64,000 bases of DNA from Leptidea sinapis (GCF_905404315.1 NC_066310.1:7254001-7318000), one strand, 5' to 3'. Counted from the stretch's first letter, positions 22,600 through 35,299 are shown. Translations and numbers: made by a program. The notes: generated from the sequence alone by a model not told the origin.

Positions 22600-25100
22600 T
22601 TATAAAACAGAAATTATTGAGTTTCTTGCCGATCCCTCTCAACACAAGCAGGTTAACAAAACAGTGATATTATGATAGTAAAATATTTGACTTTACCACA
22701 GTATATAATATGTTAACAGTATATCTCCATCACTCACCAACAAAGTAAAGAGAATTCGCATAATTAAACAAAGCAGAAAGTCTGCGTATCAAAACCTTTG
22801 TTAGCATGTGAGTCAACGTTTAAAAGTATATCTTTAGACAACGTCTGAGTAACTAGCGTTCAACGAACTTGCAAAAAACCGCCTACGTTAATAGATATAC
22901 CCGACTAACACGCGAATAACTGTTGTAAATGTTTTGTGGCGAGTGAGAATCAAAATTGTATTGTAGCTGTTAGGTTGAAGGATTCCGTATGTGGTATAAC
23001 TTATAACAATAATATAATATTGGCAAAGCATAGTAGATTGTTAAACGAGTTTCGAAAGAATCATTTCCCGAGGTATTTACACGGCTATAGTCCGAGTAGG
23101 AATTGATTCTTTTACCCGTGTTAAACACTGTATTTTTCATTTCTAATATGAGGAAAATAGAACTAGTTGTTTATCTATTTATTCATAATATATAATAATA
23201 TTAGTTGTATCTATTTAAAACTAATTGTCAAATAAGGACAATTCGTGAAATTAAAAGTTACATTTTTGTTCGGAATGTTTATGCACTTTGATTTATTATG
23301 AACATTTTGGCTGTTCTGGATATCTGTAAAAGAGGGAGACTCTGGTATTTCATCAAACGATGGATTCCATGGCGGATACTCCGTCAATTAATTTAATTCC
23401 GTCACTGATACAGCAGTATTTATGTCGACTTTTTAAATTTTAAATATGAACTTTAAATTTTAAGGAACTCACCGCGTAATTGTTGCGCCTTATTCCACTC
23501 AAAGAAGTTTGCGCTAAGTTCACACTGGCTGTTCAGAAAGTCACATGGCATTTCTTTTAATTAGTTTTTTTTACATAAAGCTCTTCATAGCTGACAGCAG
23601 TTCTATTTTTAAAGTTCATTCCGGCCCTTAGGTGGGAAGTAATTTGCATGAGTTTTTCCCTCTCTATGGAGAGAAGCAGCATTTTCTACCCAATAATCAG
23701 ATCAAAACAACATTACTTTCCAAGTATGAGAAATGAAAAATTATTTTACTATAAACTAAGTATAGTATGCAGGACAGGTACTATGGGTGCCAATCACTGA
23801 CCTCTACGATATACCACTGGACTGGCGGCTATCATAGTGCTTTTTTTGCCTGTTCGATATTCGCCATTTTGGCGCTGTATAGCGAGAGTCTGCGGTACTA
23901 AAACTAGTAATGACAACTCAGCAAACATCAATAGATGGTAAGAAACTATTTACAAAAAAAGTGTACTTTATTCCGTCAATTCTTGAAGTATAAATAACAT
24001 GGAAAACGAAGTTAATTCAAAATGCAAAAATACTTCACAGTATTGTACGTTCCTTCGCAGCCATTTGTATTATACGTCAAAATTAGTTCTCTGGATGCTC
24101 ACGAGTGGCGCTTCAAAAAGGCACAAAAAAAATACTGTCAAACATATGGAACAGCCTATTCAGTGGTATTTATACAGGTCAGTGGTGTCAATATTTGGGC
24201 TATGATTGGCTACGAATGATTACACAGTACAACATTTTTAATTTTCTTATTAGTCGCATTGGTTTTTATAACCGAATAATAAATACAAGGGCTTTGTAGG
24301 CTTTGGTGATTTTAGCATATGTGTTTATTGAATAGTAACTTGGTATTGTGGATAACGCATCAACTATTCAACTCTGCTTGCTTTATGTATATGCTTATCA
24401 AACTTAATTTAAATATCTTTACAAAGCCCGTATGCTAATAATATGTAACACGTTTTTTAATGTTCCAAATTTAAATATCTTAAATCCTAGAGAACTTCTA
24501 CTGTTATCGAACTGGTGTCGATATTGTCGAAATTTTTGAACTAGCCATCATAAGTATAACACAAAATCAAAATAAAGCGTTTTATATACTACTACTATAA
24601 AGCGTATTATATGTACACCTGATGTCCCCAAGTCGTAAGAGATCATTTATAATCAAATACAGAAGAATTAAAAAGTAAATACGATAACCTTATGATGTAT
24701 ATGAAGAATAGAGAACAACAAAACTAAAAAAAGTTTAGGCCCTTAATAGGCCTTCAAAAGTGATAGTTATTAATATTTTAGTACACATTGGTGTGCTTTT
24801 CAATCCTTTCTTTTTACTGCCATGCATCAGATGTGAAATATACTGTATTCACCTGGAATTAAGTTTATCTTCGTCTAGGGCGGCTTGAATCTCTCACTCC
24901 ACTGAGGACTCTACATAACTCCTTCCCTGCATTCAGGACTTAATGTAACTCCCTCGCTCCACGTAATACTCCACAAAACTAGCCAACAAAATAAAAATCT
25001 CCATAAGCTCTAGAATGTTTTTTATAAAGGAGACAGTTTATTTTTTGTTTCGTGATTAGGCCCACCTCGAAATGTGGTGTATAGTATTAAAACATATACT
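22600..25100. other. No gene recognised
   Basis: Overlapping short frames at 23999-24299 sit in low-complexity, non-conserved sequence and I do not support them. The minus-strand exon-like segment at 23472-23552 is the only hint of coding. Confidence 0.45.
23472..23552 (-). other. Exon-like open segment on the minus strand
   Basis: The minus strand has an ATG (23550-23552) followed by 26 open codons, MPCDFLNSQCELSANFFEWN KAQQLRG, ending at a GTGAGT donor-like site (23467-23472). A stop lies five codons upstream. It matches no family I know and there is no second exon to join, so it may be chance. Confidence 0.2.
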
Positions 25101-25109
25101 GATTTATTC

Positions 25110-25440
25110 CTTATAATAATAATAATTCTTTATTTGCATAATGTGTGTATACAAGTTAGCAAAATAATTCTATACGAATCAACACATTAGCCAAAAAGGG
25201 CATGCAAATTACATTACCTCCATGTCATTATATAATAATAAAATTCTAAGATTACAGCACATAATATTTCATTGTTACATTACATTAGCATCTACACAAA
25301 ATATACATGTCATATCCATATTATGTAGTCAAAGTTAAACACAAGATTATAAAAAAAAAAAGAAAATCACAAATTTAAAAAGTCTTATAATCTCTAGATT
25401 ACGGAAGCCAGCCGGCCATAATTAAGTAGGGGTAGTACTA
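25110..25440 (-). repeat. Probable LINE 3' end, minus strand
   Basis: It begins TATAATAATAATAATTCTTT and ATTTGCATAATG, the inverted form of a LINE terminus (..CAAATAAAGAATTATTATT). AT-rich non-coding sequence follows. No coding block is recognised, so the assignment rests on the terminus only. Confidence 0.35.
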
Positions 25441-25682
25441 TCTGATATCAAAATAAACAGAGCCTGTAGGAAGAGTAAGGATACAGCTAATAAAAGATGG
25501 TTTACAATGATGCACAGAACAAAAATGTTCATAACACAAGTATATTAATAGTCCCAGGCATGTGTACACCCCAATACTTCAGTTTAGCAGTCAGGGCACT
25601 AACCATAACCACTAAACCAGAAAGATTGCCAACAGTACTTAACATCCATCATTATAATTTCAAAGTCATGTCTTAATCAAAT

Positions 25683-27290
25683 TCAAATATTTTTATTCAA
25701 AATAGGATTTAAAATCACTTATTGAACGTCAAAATCTACCACCCATTCAAAAGAGACTGCCTCAGACCTGAGAAGAATGAGCGCAAGAAACTCAGCGGGC
25801 TTTTTTTTAATATAAAATATGGATTACAATGTAATATCGTACAATAATTAAAGAGCCTGAGGGTGTTCGCTTTATTCCCAGTCCGTGGTGTCATTAAGAA
25901 AATCGTTTATGGTATAATAACCTTTCCCACACAACCGTTTTTTAACAATTCTTTTAAATTTCGTAACACATTTGTTTTGTACATTTTCTGGGATCATATT
26001 GTAGAAGCATATACATCGCCCAACAAAAGACTTACTAACTCGACCCAACCGAGTAGTAGGCACAACAAGTTTATGTTTGTTCCTCGTGTTAACATTATGA
26101 ATGTCACAGTTTCTAGAAAATTCCTCAATGTGCTTATGAACATACAAAAAATTATCAAAAATGTATTGAGAAGCAACAGTCAAAATGTTTATTTCTTAAA
26201 TTTTTTCTCTTAATAATTCTTTAGGATCTAGGTTATAAATCGCGCGAATAGCCCTCTTGTGCAGCACAAATATAGTATTAATATCGGCCGCACTGCCCCA
26301 TAACAATATACCATAGGACATAATACTATGAAAATAACTAAAGTATACTAATCTCGCCGTATCTATGTCAGTTAACCGTCTAATTTTCTTAACCACATAT
26401 GCTGCAGGACTAAGCCTATTCGCCAATCCTTCAATATGGGGGCCCCACTGCAATTTGGAATCAAGAGTAATGCCAAGAAATATAGCAGATTCCACTGGTT
26501 TACCACCTCTCCATTTAATAAAATATTCGCATCTACATTTTTGACATTTGGCGCGGTGAATTTAATATATTTGGTTTTATGATTATTTAACAATAAGTTA
26601 TTGGCGCTAAACCAGTACACGATGTCAGATAGAGCATTGTTTACTTCGTCATACAAAACTTGGCTTCGTTTCACTTTGAATATAAATGAAGTGTCATCCG
26701 CAAACAATACCACCTTGTGTTTTTTTCTACAAGGTTAGGTAGATCATTTATATAAATTAGGAAGAGGAAGGGTCCTAGAATAGACCCTTGTGGTACCCCC
26801 ATACCGAGAGGAGTCCCAGGAGATCTCCTGCCATTCACCTCGACCCTCTGAATCCTATTATTTAAATATGAGATCAGAAGATCGAGTGCAGATCCTCTTA
26901 TACCACAGTGGCATAGCTTCCTGACCAGCGTTGAATGTTGAACACAATCAAAAGCCATAGATAAATCACAGAAGATACCAAGTGCATTCTGTGATTCCTC
27001 CCAGGTCTCAAAAATATTCCTGATGAGTTCAACACTTGCATTCGTAGTCGAGCGTCCCCTAGTAAAGCCAAATTGTTTTATATGAAGTAACTTATAAGTG
27101 TTAAAGTGAGTAAGCATTTAGCTTAAAATTATTTTTTCAAAAATTTTACTAAGGGTCGGCAGCACCGAAACAGGGCGATAGTTATTCGGGTCAGAAGTGA
27201 GTCCCGATTTAAATATTGGTGTAATTTTACTATACTTCAGAAGATCAAATAAGTATTTCATATAAATACTATTGAGGTAAGGTTTTGTAC
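25683..27290 (-). pseudogene. Non-LTR retrotransposon (Jockey/CR1-like LINE), 5'-truncated, reverse transcriptase broken
   Basis: Minus-strand reading from 27262 leftwards gives the reverse-transcriptase order ITPIFKSGL / NNYRPVSVLPTLSKIFEKI, a stop codon, FGFTRGRSTTNA, FCDLSMAFDCVQHSTL, RSPGTPLGMGVPQGSILGP, FLIYINDLP, the catalytic LFADDTSF, then LGITLDSKLQWGPHIEG and the C-terminal NMIPENVQNK ... NDFLNDTTDWE. Frames shift near 26715, 26490 and 26200, so it cannot make one protein. The 3' end carries TATTTTTATTCAAAATAGGA (25690-25710), repeated at 6055 and near 38230. The first part of ORF2 (endonuclease) is absent, typical of incomplete reverse transcription. Confidence 0.88.
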
Positions 27291-27339
27291 ACTATTTATG
27301 ATAGAAAGAAAAAACACATTGTTTATATACCTAGTATAA

Positions 27340-27680
27340 ATATTTATTAGTCATGATTTTCAAAATCATCTTTTATTATTAGAATCTCATCCAGAAACGA
27401 TGCAGGTGGCTCAATCTCATCTTGATGCCGTGCCCTAAATACCACACAACAGACATTTCATGTCCACTGCAACCAACAGAATGTCTACCCACCAAACTAT
27501 TGCAACAGTATCCGGCAAGAGCAGCTCTAGTATGAGAAATCGATGGGTCAAACAGTAGATAAGTTTTTCTACTTGTGTGCCTTGATTGTATTCTACCCCG
27601 TAGAAGATATTTATTTTGACCAAACTCATGGATAGGTTGCAACAATTCTTCAATTTTGTATTCTCCGGAGGCCCAGTTCA
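27340..27680 (-). pseudogene. Relic of a transposon-type protein with a SWIM-like zinc finger
   Basis: The minus strand encodes GRIQSRHTSRKTYLLFD, then GYCCNSLVGRHSVGCSGHEM SVVWYLG. A one-base frame change near 27436 leads into FRARHQDEIEPPASFLDEIL and a stop near 27355. The pattern CxC..VG.R.VGC..H..SV.WYL followed by ARH is what I know from SWIM-like zinc fingers of uncharacterised arthropod transposon proteins. The first CxC is damaged. It could alternatively be a decayed host gene; I do not know the element's name. Confidence 0.45.
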
Positions 27681-28004
27681 AGTCTCGAGATACTCAGACA
27701 CTAATTAATGTTTTCGCACATTACGATTAAATCTTACTGCACAATTTACCCAACGACTCTCTGGAGTATAACATGCTGTAGATGCGATATTAAAATCTAT
27801 AAAACATAACCAAATAATTACAATAATGCAAAATTAGCGCAACTCGAAAGAAACGGAAAATACATAATTCTGTTTCAAAAATCAAAATGACAGATGCACA
27901 GTTCACAGATATTATAGACTTTGTCTATGGTACTTTATTCCATTGCACGGTAATATTAAACTATGTACTTTTTTTTTATATATGAGAGGGAGCAAACGGG
28001 CAAG

Positions 28005-28100
28005 AGGCTCACGGGATGGGGAGAGGTGAGGCAACCGCCTATGGACATCCGCAACAACAGGTGTGTCAAGAAATGCGTCGGCGCCTTTAAGGTGGTTCAT
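28005..28100 (-). pseudogene. Jockey-like LINE 3'-end fragment
   Basis: GGGCAAGAGGCTCACGGGAT, CCTATGGACATCCGCAACAA and GGCGCCTTTAAGG match, on the minus strand, the ends seen at 41050-41120 and 55955-56055. Confidence 0.55.
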
Positions 28101-28971
28101 GGATCCAATAGATATTTGTTACTTTTCAAAAGCCGATAATCACCAGTACCACCACGTTTTGCAGTAATATTTTTATTTTCTCACATCAATGTTACAATTG
28201 TTTCATTATACGCATTGTTTTGCCATGGTGACCAGAACTGGATACAGGAAATGTATCAAGTGTTTGCCTTTTTATTATAATTTCATAATCCCGGTTAGAT
28301 TTTTTTTTATTTACTAGCATAATACGATTAATAAACATCACCATATCCAGTGGGCCCAAAAAAAACTGTCTCTTTTAGAACACTTCTTATGGGATAGGGA
28401 TACTGGGAGAACTGGTCACCTAAGCCTGAAGGTAAGACAGCACAAATGGCCACGCTCTGTTCCAATACCAATGAAAGTGCAATACAGTTTGAACAATACG
28501 GTAGGTAGCTTAAATGTTAGCACAGATACATGATCTGTGCTAACATTTTAGCTCAGTTGTGCCAAATTACTTCAAATTACTAGTGATTGATGTTTTGAAA
28601 TGTGATCTTTTGAAAATCTTAATTATTGAAACAGTTAGTACAGAGGCTATTTTAGAAAACGTCTAAGCAATAAGTTACAAAGCATAGTTTTACAATGACG
28701 AATGCATTGCACATTTTCCTCTTCCTCCATTTATTATTATTTATGGAAATGTAATGTATTGTCTAACTTCCAGTAGGTATTGTGTTACGAGCTACTGCTA
28801 TATTTAAATAAATAACTGTTCCTAACGTTTTCCTTAAGTATCAAAAGAAGCCTTTTATTTATTTTATTGACCATTTTAGTGCGTATGATATAATTTTATA
28901 AATACTTAAACTACATATACTATACTGGTTTAAACTTATATGAATCTGTGTCTGCAATGTAATAACTTAAA

Positions 28972-29356
28972 ATATATAAATCCAGTGTCCTGATGTTTGT
29001 TTCCAGTGAACTCCTAAACTAAAGAACGGATTTCAATGGGGATTACTTCATTGAGTGTACTTTAGTCCAACTTATCATTACATTTACCAAATTATCATTT
29101 TTATTTCCAATATTTGTTTTGTATGGACTTATTTTCTATGAGAGAATTTATCACAGAACAGTTTAAAGAGATTACCTATTCTCTGGAATTTATTGACACA
29201 CGGTTTGAAAGTTCTGCAATGAAACAGTTTCATTATGACAACAGGGAGCAACGTTTACAAAATAATTCTCGATGTAATGAAATATTATTAACAAATTCAT
29301 AAAAAAATAGTATTTTATTAATTATCTACAGAACAACTTCTGTCGGGTCAGCTAGT
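28972..29356 (+). repeat. Repeat with FSMREFI-type frame, copy 3
   Basis: It starts TATATAAATCCAGTGTCCTG and ends ACAACTTCTGTCGGGTCAGC. The frame (29114-29302) contains FSMREFI, an in-frame extra segment of about 13 codons, then FIDTRFESSAMKQFHYDNRE. Confidence 0.6.
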
Positions 29357-29589
29357 TTTATTATAATTAACTTGTTTAATGTATATTGTACAAAGATTAT
29401 CCTGTATATTTTGTGATATTTAAAAGATAAGCTGGGAGTTTCTTGTCGGTTCTTCTCCCCATGTCAAAGCTCCTTTACGAACCTTGTAATCTGATCAAAA
29501 ATTTGACTGCATTTAGATGAGGGAACAATATTATTTTAAAGATAGCATATCTTTTATTTCTTTCATGGTTTTTATTTTTGATAAATTAT

Positions 29590-29995
29590 TTATTTCTTAT
29601 GGAAGAGGACAAACGACCGTGCAGGTCTTTAATGGATCACCGCCGCCCACATACCCTTGCAACACGAGAGAAACTACGCCTTTTAAGAAGGTGTACACGC
29701 TTCTTTTAAGGATATCCATTTCGTGTCTTCCTGGAAACACCACGCAGTTAAGCTCATTTCATAGTTTGGTTGTATGTGGCTGGAAGTTCCTTAAAAACCG
29801 CACTGAGGAGGAACGGCACACATCCAGACGTTGAAGTTTGTCATGCGAAGTTTAGATTGGGTTTCAGGAATCCGGTCATACAGAACTTTGGAACACTGCT
29901 CGTGATGAATGCGGTAGAAGACACACAATGAACAGTCTCTACGCAACGCCAAGAGATCCAGCCGTTCACAGAGCACTGGATCACTGACGATTGGA
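29590..29995 (-). pseudogene. Jockey-like LINE ORF2 C-terminus
   Basis: The minus-strand frame from 29976 reads LCERLDLLALRRDCSLCVFY, RIHHEQCSKVLYDRIPE, the classic C-terminal block of jockey-like ORF2. Further left come the TTTCGTGTCTTCCTGG and GGTGTACACGCTTC blocks in a shifted frame. Frameshifts and stops make it a relic. Confidence 0.75.
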
Positions 29996-30098
29996 GCAGC
30001 TAAATAAAAAAAAGGCTAAATTTTATGCTGATCACCAAAGTAAAGCTAGGTTGGGTCACTAATTCCAAATACAATAAATACAGCAATACAAACAATAT

Positions 30099-30303
30099 GT
30101 TTTTTTAAAGTGATAACCCTCACTTCTAGGATTGATACACAAATAAAATTTGAAAAACAAAATTTTATGAACGATGCGGGATCGAACCCCCGACCTCCGG
30201 CGTTCCGTGCCGGTGCTCTAACCAACTGAGCTAACCGTTAGAGTACCGCCTCGTTACAAAATTCTGTTTGCTTTGTTCAACTCTCAGGTTGTGGCTTCAC
30301 AGC
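30099..30303 (-). repeat. tRNA-core element, minus strand, truncated
   Basis: Tail (GTGATAACCCTCACTTCTAG, ACACAAATAAAATTTG), then a tRNA-like core about 30166-30240 on the minus strand, then TTTGTTCAACTCTCAGGTTG, where the copy ends. Same family as the copies at 1.7, 19.4, 46.1 and 61.4 kb. Confidence 0.75.
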
Positions 30304-30954
30304 AATACAAGTTAACCATGTCTCGGGGAGTACTGCCGCGAAATAGTTGTGCACTTTTAGAGTTTTTACTGCGTCCCAGTTGGGTGTGGTGACCGGTATA
30401 ATACCATAGACAAACGGCAGAAGGACATCGGAATTTGTTTGTTTTTGTTACGTAACAACATCATATTATGTCACTTATTAGATAAGTAATATTAAAATCG
30501 TGTTCGCAGAATACTGCTATACATTTGTGTTACCTAAATGCAGATATTAGTCATATTGTTATTCAAACGACTGCAAGACAATACGCGACGTGTCGCAATG
30601 GATTCGCGTTTTGCTGCTTATGCGAGAAAAGTGGAACGGTGACATACATGTGGTCTTATTGGCGAAGATACAATAGAACGTATTTTATTGTAACGTATAT
30701 TATTTGAGAAATTGTTTCTTTAGATTACACGCATCATGTCGCGAAGTGGTTAAGGTTGTACTTTACTCTCGACGTGTCAATGTCAAGCAATTTTAATACA
30801 TATTTGCATCCATATAAATCAACTGGCAGATGTGAATTTTAGCTTGCCTAATGGACTTCGTAAGAAAATGGATTAACTTAAAACAGTGAACGGGATGAAA
30901 GAAAGATAGAGACATGTCGGACAACGAACACAAAAACCAAGGATCATTTAAATT

Positions 30955-31095
30955 CTATGACAGCTGTGAAACCGTCGAAAAAAATTTAGAACTAACCTCT
31001 ATTGTAGCTTGTCTCGCACACTAGACTAATATCTCTGGCCTGTTTTCATCGGTTGTCTAACAACAAGAGACGTATCTAGACGTATAAATTATCTA
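30955..31095 (-). mobile_element. CTAGATAGA-ended element, minus-strand copy
   Basis: Read on the minus strand it runs from ATAATTTATACGTCTAGATA through GACAACCGATGAAAACAGGC to TTTCGACGGTTTCACAGC, matching the copy at 32826-33045 but with the central block shortened. Confidence 0.5.
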
Positions 31096-31544
31096 AGATA
31101 AAAACATGTTTTTCTAGAGTTGAGATCAGTTTGAATAGGTTTCTGCTGAAAATATCCGTGTAGAAACCAAATCCGATTTTGAGGCAGATGAAATATGTAA
31201 TTAAATACAATAATTTCTCGTGTAACAGTATAAAGGCTTGGGTAAAACTCAATTGGTGGAAAACTCAATTTCTCAGAAATGAGACATAGCTGTATTGTTT
31301 TTCGCCCAATAAATCATCTTTATTTGAATAACTATTTTAGCCCGGTTATGCTGCGCTATTTTATATAGTTTTCGAGTTTTGTTTTTTAATGTCAAATCCT
31401 GACAAATAAGATATTTTTCGTCATACAGACATTAATTATTGAAATAAGTATGTCTTAAGAAAGTGAAGAGCATGCCTTGTATGTACAGAAACAGTAACTG
31501 TGTTCTATTGGTATTTAATAAATTACCACGATATAATATCTTCT

Positions 31545-31615
31545 CTTAGAGTTACGGTAGCGGAAAGGCTAATACCGTTGCCTTTCACCCGGGAGGCGAC
31601 GGTTCTATTTACACA
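31545..31615 (+). other. tRNA-Glu-like relic
   Basis: GTTGCCTTTCACCCGGGAGG followed by CGACGGTTCTA resembles the anticodon and T arms of tRNA-Glu; TTC would be at 31584-31586, with T at position 33. The acceptor stem does not pair and the D arm is poor. Either a decayed tRNA gene or the head of an old SINE. Confidence 0.25.
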
Positions 31616-32084
31616 ACGAACCGATGTGTTTTTCGGTTTTCCGAATTCATGTGTACCATCGACAAAATTGAATCATGACCCACTTGCTTATAATTCTTTT
31701 AAAATCATAGAAACAGGTTTATATTTGCACGAAAAAGATTATATGACAATAATTGGTGGACTGTCACTTGTTGTTTTACGGCGGTTTTCAATAACGTATC
31801 TCTAGTTACGGATTCATTGCTGTCACCGTTTAATGACTATATCTTATCTATCCATAGTTATGTCCAATATAGTTATAGTCGTTATTTTATGTCGATAGGT
31901 TATTGAAATGTAAGTAAGCGTAAAAGGATAGTTTTGTCTACCTCTAGTAAGTTAAAATAAGGATAGATAGGTTATTGAAAACGGCCGTTATAAAATGATG
32001 ACAGTTACTTAGGAAATGTATGTTCAAGCGAATTTCGACCTCCCTGCTTATTATGACTGTAGGAAAATGACTTTAAGGTGGGTC

Positions 32085-32262
32085 ACGATTCAATTTTGTC
32101 GATAAAACGTTTATTCAAAGCTCTTACGGTGAAGGAAGATATCGTGAAGTAAACCTTCACAGATCTTGGAAGAAATTCAAAGATTGTGTGTAAAATTTAT
32201 CGTTTACAAGGGATAGGACCCGGGCTGCTTCCTTTCAAAATAGGCCGTGAAAGTTTTTTATT
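32085..32262 (+). repeat. Lepidopteran SINE-like repeat (GGTGAAGGAAGATATCGTGA type)
   Basis: ACGGTGAAGGAAGATATCGT, AAACCTTCACAGATCTTGG, AAGAAATTCAAAGATTGTGT and AAAATAGGCCGTGAAAGTTT match, inverted, the sequence at 39722-39905. The gtgaaggaa-catcgtga block is widespread in Lepidoptera. Confidence 0.6.
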
Positions 32263-32825
32263 ATTTTATTTATTTTTATTTTATTTTATTCGGGAAACGA
32301 ACAGTACAAATTAATCCACTTAAAAAATAAAACTTAAAATATAAATCACTGACCAATAAAAGTTTCCACAATTAAATAGTACATAGAAAAATGCGAGCAA
32401 ATTAATTACAATTCAAAAGTACCTATTTGTAATGAAAATAATAAATATTAATTAAATATATTGAATTGAAAATAAAAAAATATATATAGAAAATTATAGA
32501 TGATTTTAGTTATAATATTAATAATAATAGCATACTTTTTTAAGTTAATAAAGAGATGCAATATTATATAATACTAATGAGAATTAATTAAAACTAAGAC
32601 ATTTTCTTAATTTGTTCAATCAACTTCTGTATCGACCCTGAAAAGTAATCAATTGAACAGAATTCTTTGTTGTATACTAAACAAAACCGAAGTTTGCCTT
32701 ACCTTCAGGATAAAATCATCTTACGTAATCTGATAGAAAATTTTCGGTTTTATTTCAAAATTCCAAGCAATTGTATAACATATTGCGGTGCATTATATGA
32801 AGTTAGTTAATTAAACAACGAATGC

Positions 32826-33045
32826 AACCATAGATAATTTATACGTCTAGATAGAGTCCCTTGCTGTTAGACAACCGATAAAAACAAGCCAGGAATATTA
32901 GTTTAGTATGCTTGACAAGCAACGTCTTACACTCGCGATTTGAATGACACTGTGTTAGTGTGCGTGAATTGCTAAGAATAAAGGTTAGTTCTAAACTTAA
33001 TTTTTTTCGACGTTTTCACAGCTGACATAGTCTATCTAGCCATAT
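32826..33045 (+). mobile_element. CTAGATAGA-ended element flanked by a local duplication
   Basis: This is the most intact copy of the family (ATACGTCTAGATAGAG ... CATAGTCTATCTAGCC). The sequence just before it (32697-32825) and just after it (33057-33203) are imperfect direct repeats of each other: CTTACGTAATCT, CGGTGCATTATA and CAACGAATGCAA recur in order on both sides. Confidence 0.55.
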
Positions 33046-34194
33046 GATAGGCCGTGAAAGTTTATTTTACCTTCAGGATGATATTATCTTACGTAATCTA
33101 ATAGAATATTTTAAATTTTATTTCAATATACCAAAGAGTTACAATATATTATATTGCTATTTTCGGTGCATTATAATATAAAGTGAGTTAATCAACGAAT
33201 GCAATATTAAACAGTAAATGGCCATTGGAACCTATCAATAATACGAATTTAATGTATCCCCTCAGAATACAGAGTTTATTCTGTATTCTGAGTGTATCCC
33301 AAAGCTGTTAGCTATAAACAACAATAATAGCACCACGGAACTGATCTCATGCTGATGAAGCTGGATGGCAAACATCGGATCTCTTATAAAAGCATGTATC
33401 ATGGCGGTGTTAGGGTTTGCCGTAATTATTCGGTTTATATTTCACACTTTCAAGATACAAGTGTTGTATATAAAATTAAACTGAAAAATAAGTATTTTTA
33501 CAACATACCAATTTTCACGTTAGATACTTTAACAATTAGATATTGCAAAATGAAGCAAATCAAAGCAACAGAAAATCTATACAAACTCAGATTAGAATCT
33601 GGTTTCAAAACAATAAAAATATTCTAACTAATTAAGTTAGTATCGCTATTCTATGAGTGTGCTAAGCTTTTTTATACCTAAAATTATTAGTTCATAAACT
33701 TATTAACTAAATTATAACATAATTACCGCTTATTGCTTGAATATTCAACATTACTTGACGATTGTGTTTTGAATACTCGAGATACGAATAAAACAAACAA
33801 CGATGTACTATAAATATTTATAAACCTAGAAACCGATAGTTAGTTAAACAATTCTAAATACGCCCATACAATAAAACTATTTTTAACATAACTGAAATAC
33901 AGTATTAACTCGTAAATCTACTTGAAGTTTTCGTCTTGTCGCGTCGAGATTATTTTTGTAAGTTGTGGACCATGCAAAGTTGAGAAAGTTATAACCCAAA
34001 AGTAAATTAAAAACTTCGCATATTTACTGTGAAATTAATTTCCTCCACATCCGTTCCCATGAAGAAATTACAATATTACATGTATGTACATACAAACAAG
34101 TTTAAAAGAGTAACGGAACGCAAGTTTTATAATCATATTTTAACTTTCTATAACTAATCCTCAAATGTTATCAATTAAAATTAATACTACTTAC

Positions 34195-34400
34195 ATGAAG
34201 CCCGGCGTAAAGCCACGAATAGATCATTCACACACCACTTAAAGAGTTTTAAATTATATCAACGTTTACTATTCACTTTAGATAAGCACGCGCTATCACT
34301 GTGCGGTATTTTAACTGACTGATGACGTGAATACAAACGAACTGTGGAGTCGGCGACTCGATCGTGTATAAACAAAGGTTATAAAGTAACATCCTGTTAT
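34195..34400 (-). promoter_or_regulatory. Candidate promoter and non-coding first exon on the minus strand
   Basis: Read on the minus strand, a GC-richer stretch contains ATCAGTCAGTT (arthropod initiator-like TCAGT, near 34313-34323), a TGACGTCA-like GTCATC/CACGTCATC motif just upstream, and ACGCCGGGCTTCAT directly followed by a consensus donor GTAAGT (34189-34194). No coding exon to go with it was found within the window, so this is tentative. Confidence 0.25.
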
Positions 34401-35299
34401 GGAAGTTTCTGATTTGTCACTTTATAAATAAGAGCCAGATTTCACTGTTTAACTTACGTGAGTTTGCTTTTTGTTTATGCCAGGGCCGTCATTTCTTTTG
34501 AGTCGAGATAAGGCAAAGGACACGCTGAATCATCAATAAATACAACTTAGGTATAACTTGATATTAACTTAAGCAGATTCGTTTTTATTAATTATTGCCT
34601 TGCATTATTATTAAGATGAATAAGTATAATAATTATTAGAAGTAAGTTATGGTATTAATTTCCGTCCAAGGAATACAGAATCTTGGTGAAATTTTGCTCG
34701 TTACATATAAGTACATATATAAATGTATAGGATTATTTCCTTTAACTACAAAATGCGAAAGGAAATATAAAAAAATGGGATGTTTATTTATAAGTAGGCG
34801 ATCGGTCCCGGTAAGAGTTAAACTCATTTAAAAGCGTTATTGCATGTCCTGCGGTTTTCCTCATTTGTAATGGATTTTGCATGTGGTACAGAAATAGCTT
34901 CTTTTATACGTGACCCGAATAATTGTTCCGTTTTTCATGCCCTGTTTGCTTCTTGTGGATACTGCCGATGAATGCTAAATATATCTTTACTAGAAATTAG
35001 AAAGACGGTTATCATCAGTTATACATATATAAAAAAAGCTTGTGTTTTAAAATACAACTGCACATAGACATCATAACGGAGATAAAATAAGCGATAAGTA
35101 ATCTTACGAAAATAAGTCCTTTTGGTATTATTGAAATATTTCTAACCGCGCGAAATAGCCGCTTGAAGACATAAACAAAACATCCCGCGCCACTCAGAGG
35201 CCCGATCACAATAATGAGTGACGTCCATAGATAATACACTATATACTAGAGATAGATGTGCAACTCATGTTTTTATTTTGTAAAATCAGTGTACCCAGG

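Noticed and set aside
33349..33627. 92-codon + strand frame
   Set aside because: Lys/Ile/Tyr-rich composition expected from AT-rich sequence; no family resemblance and no supporting exon.
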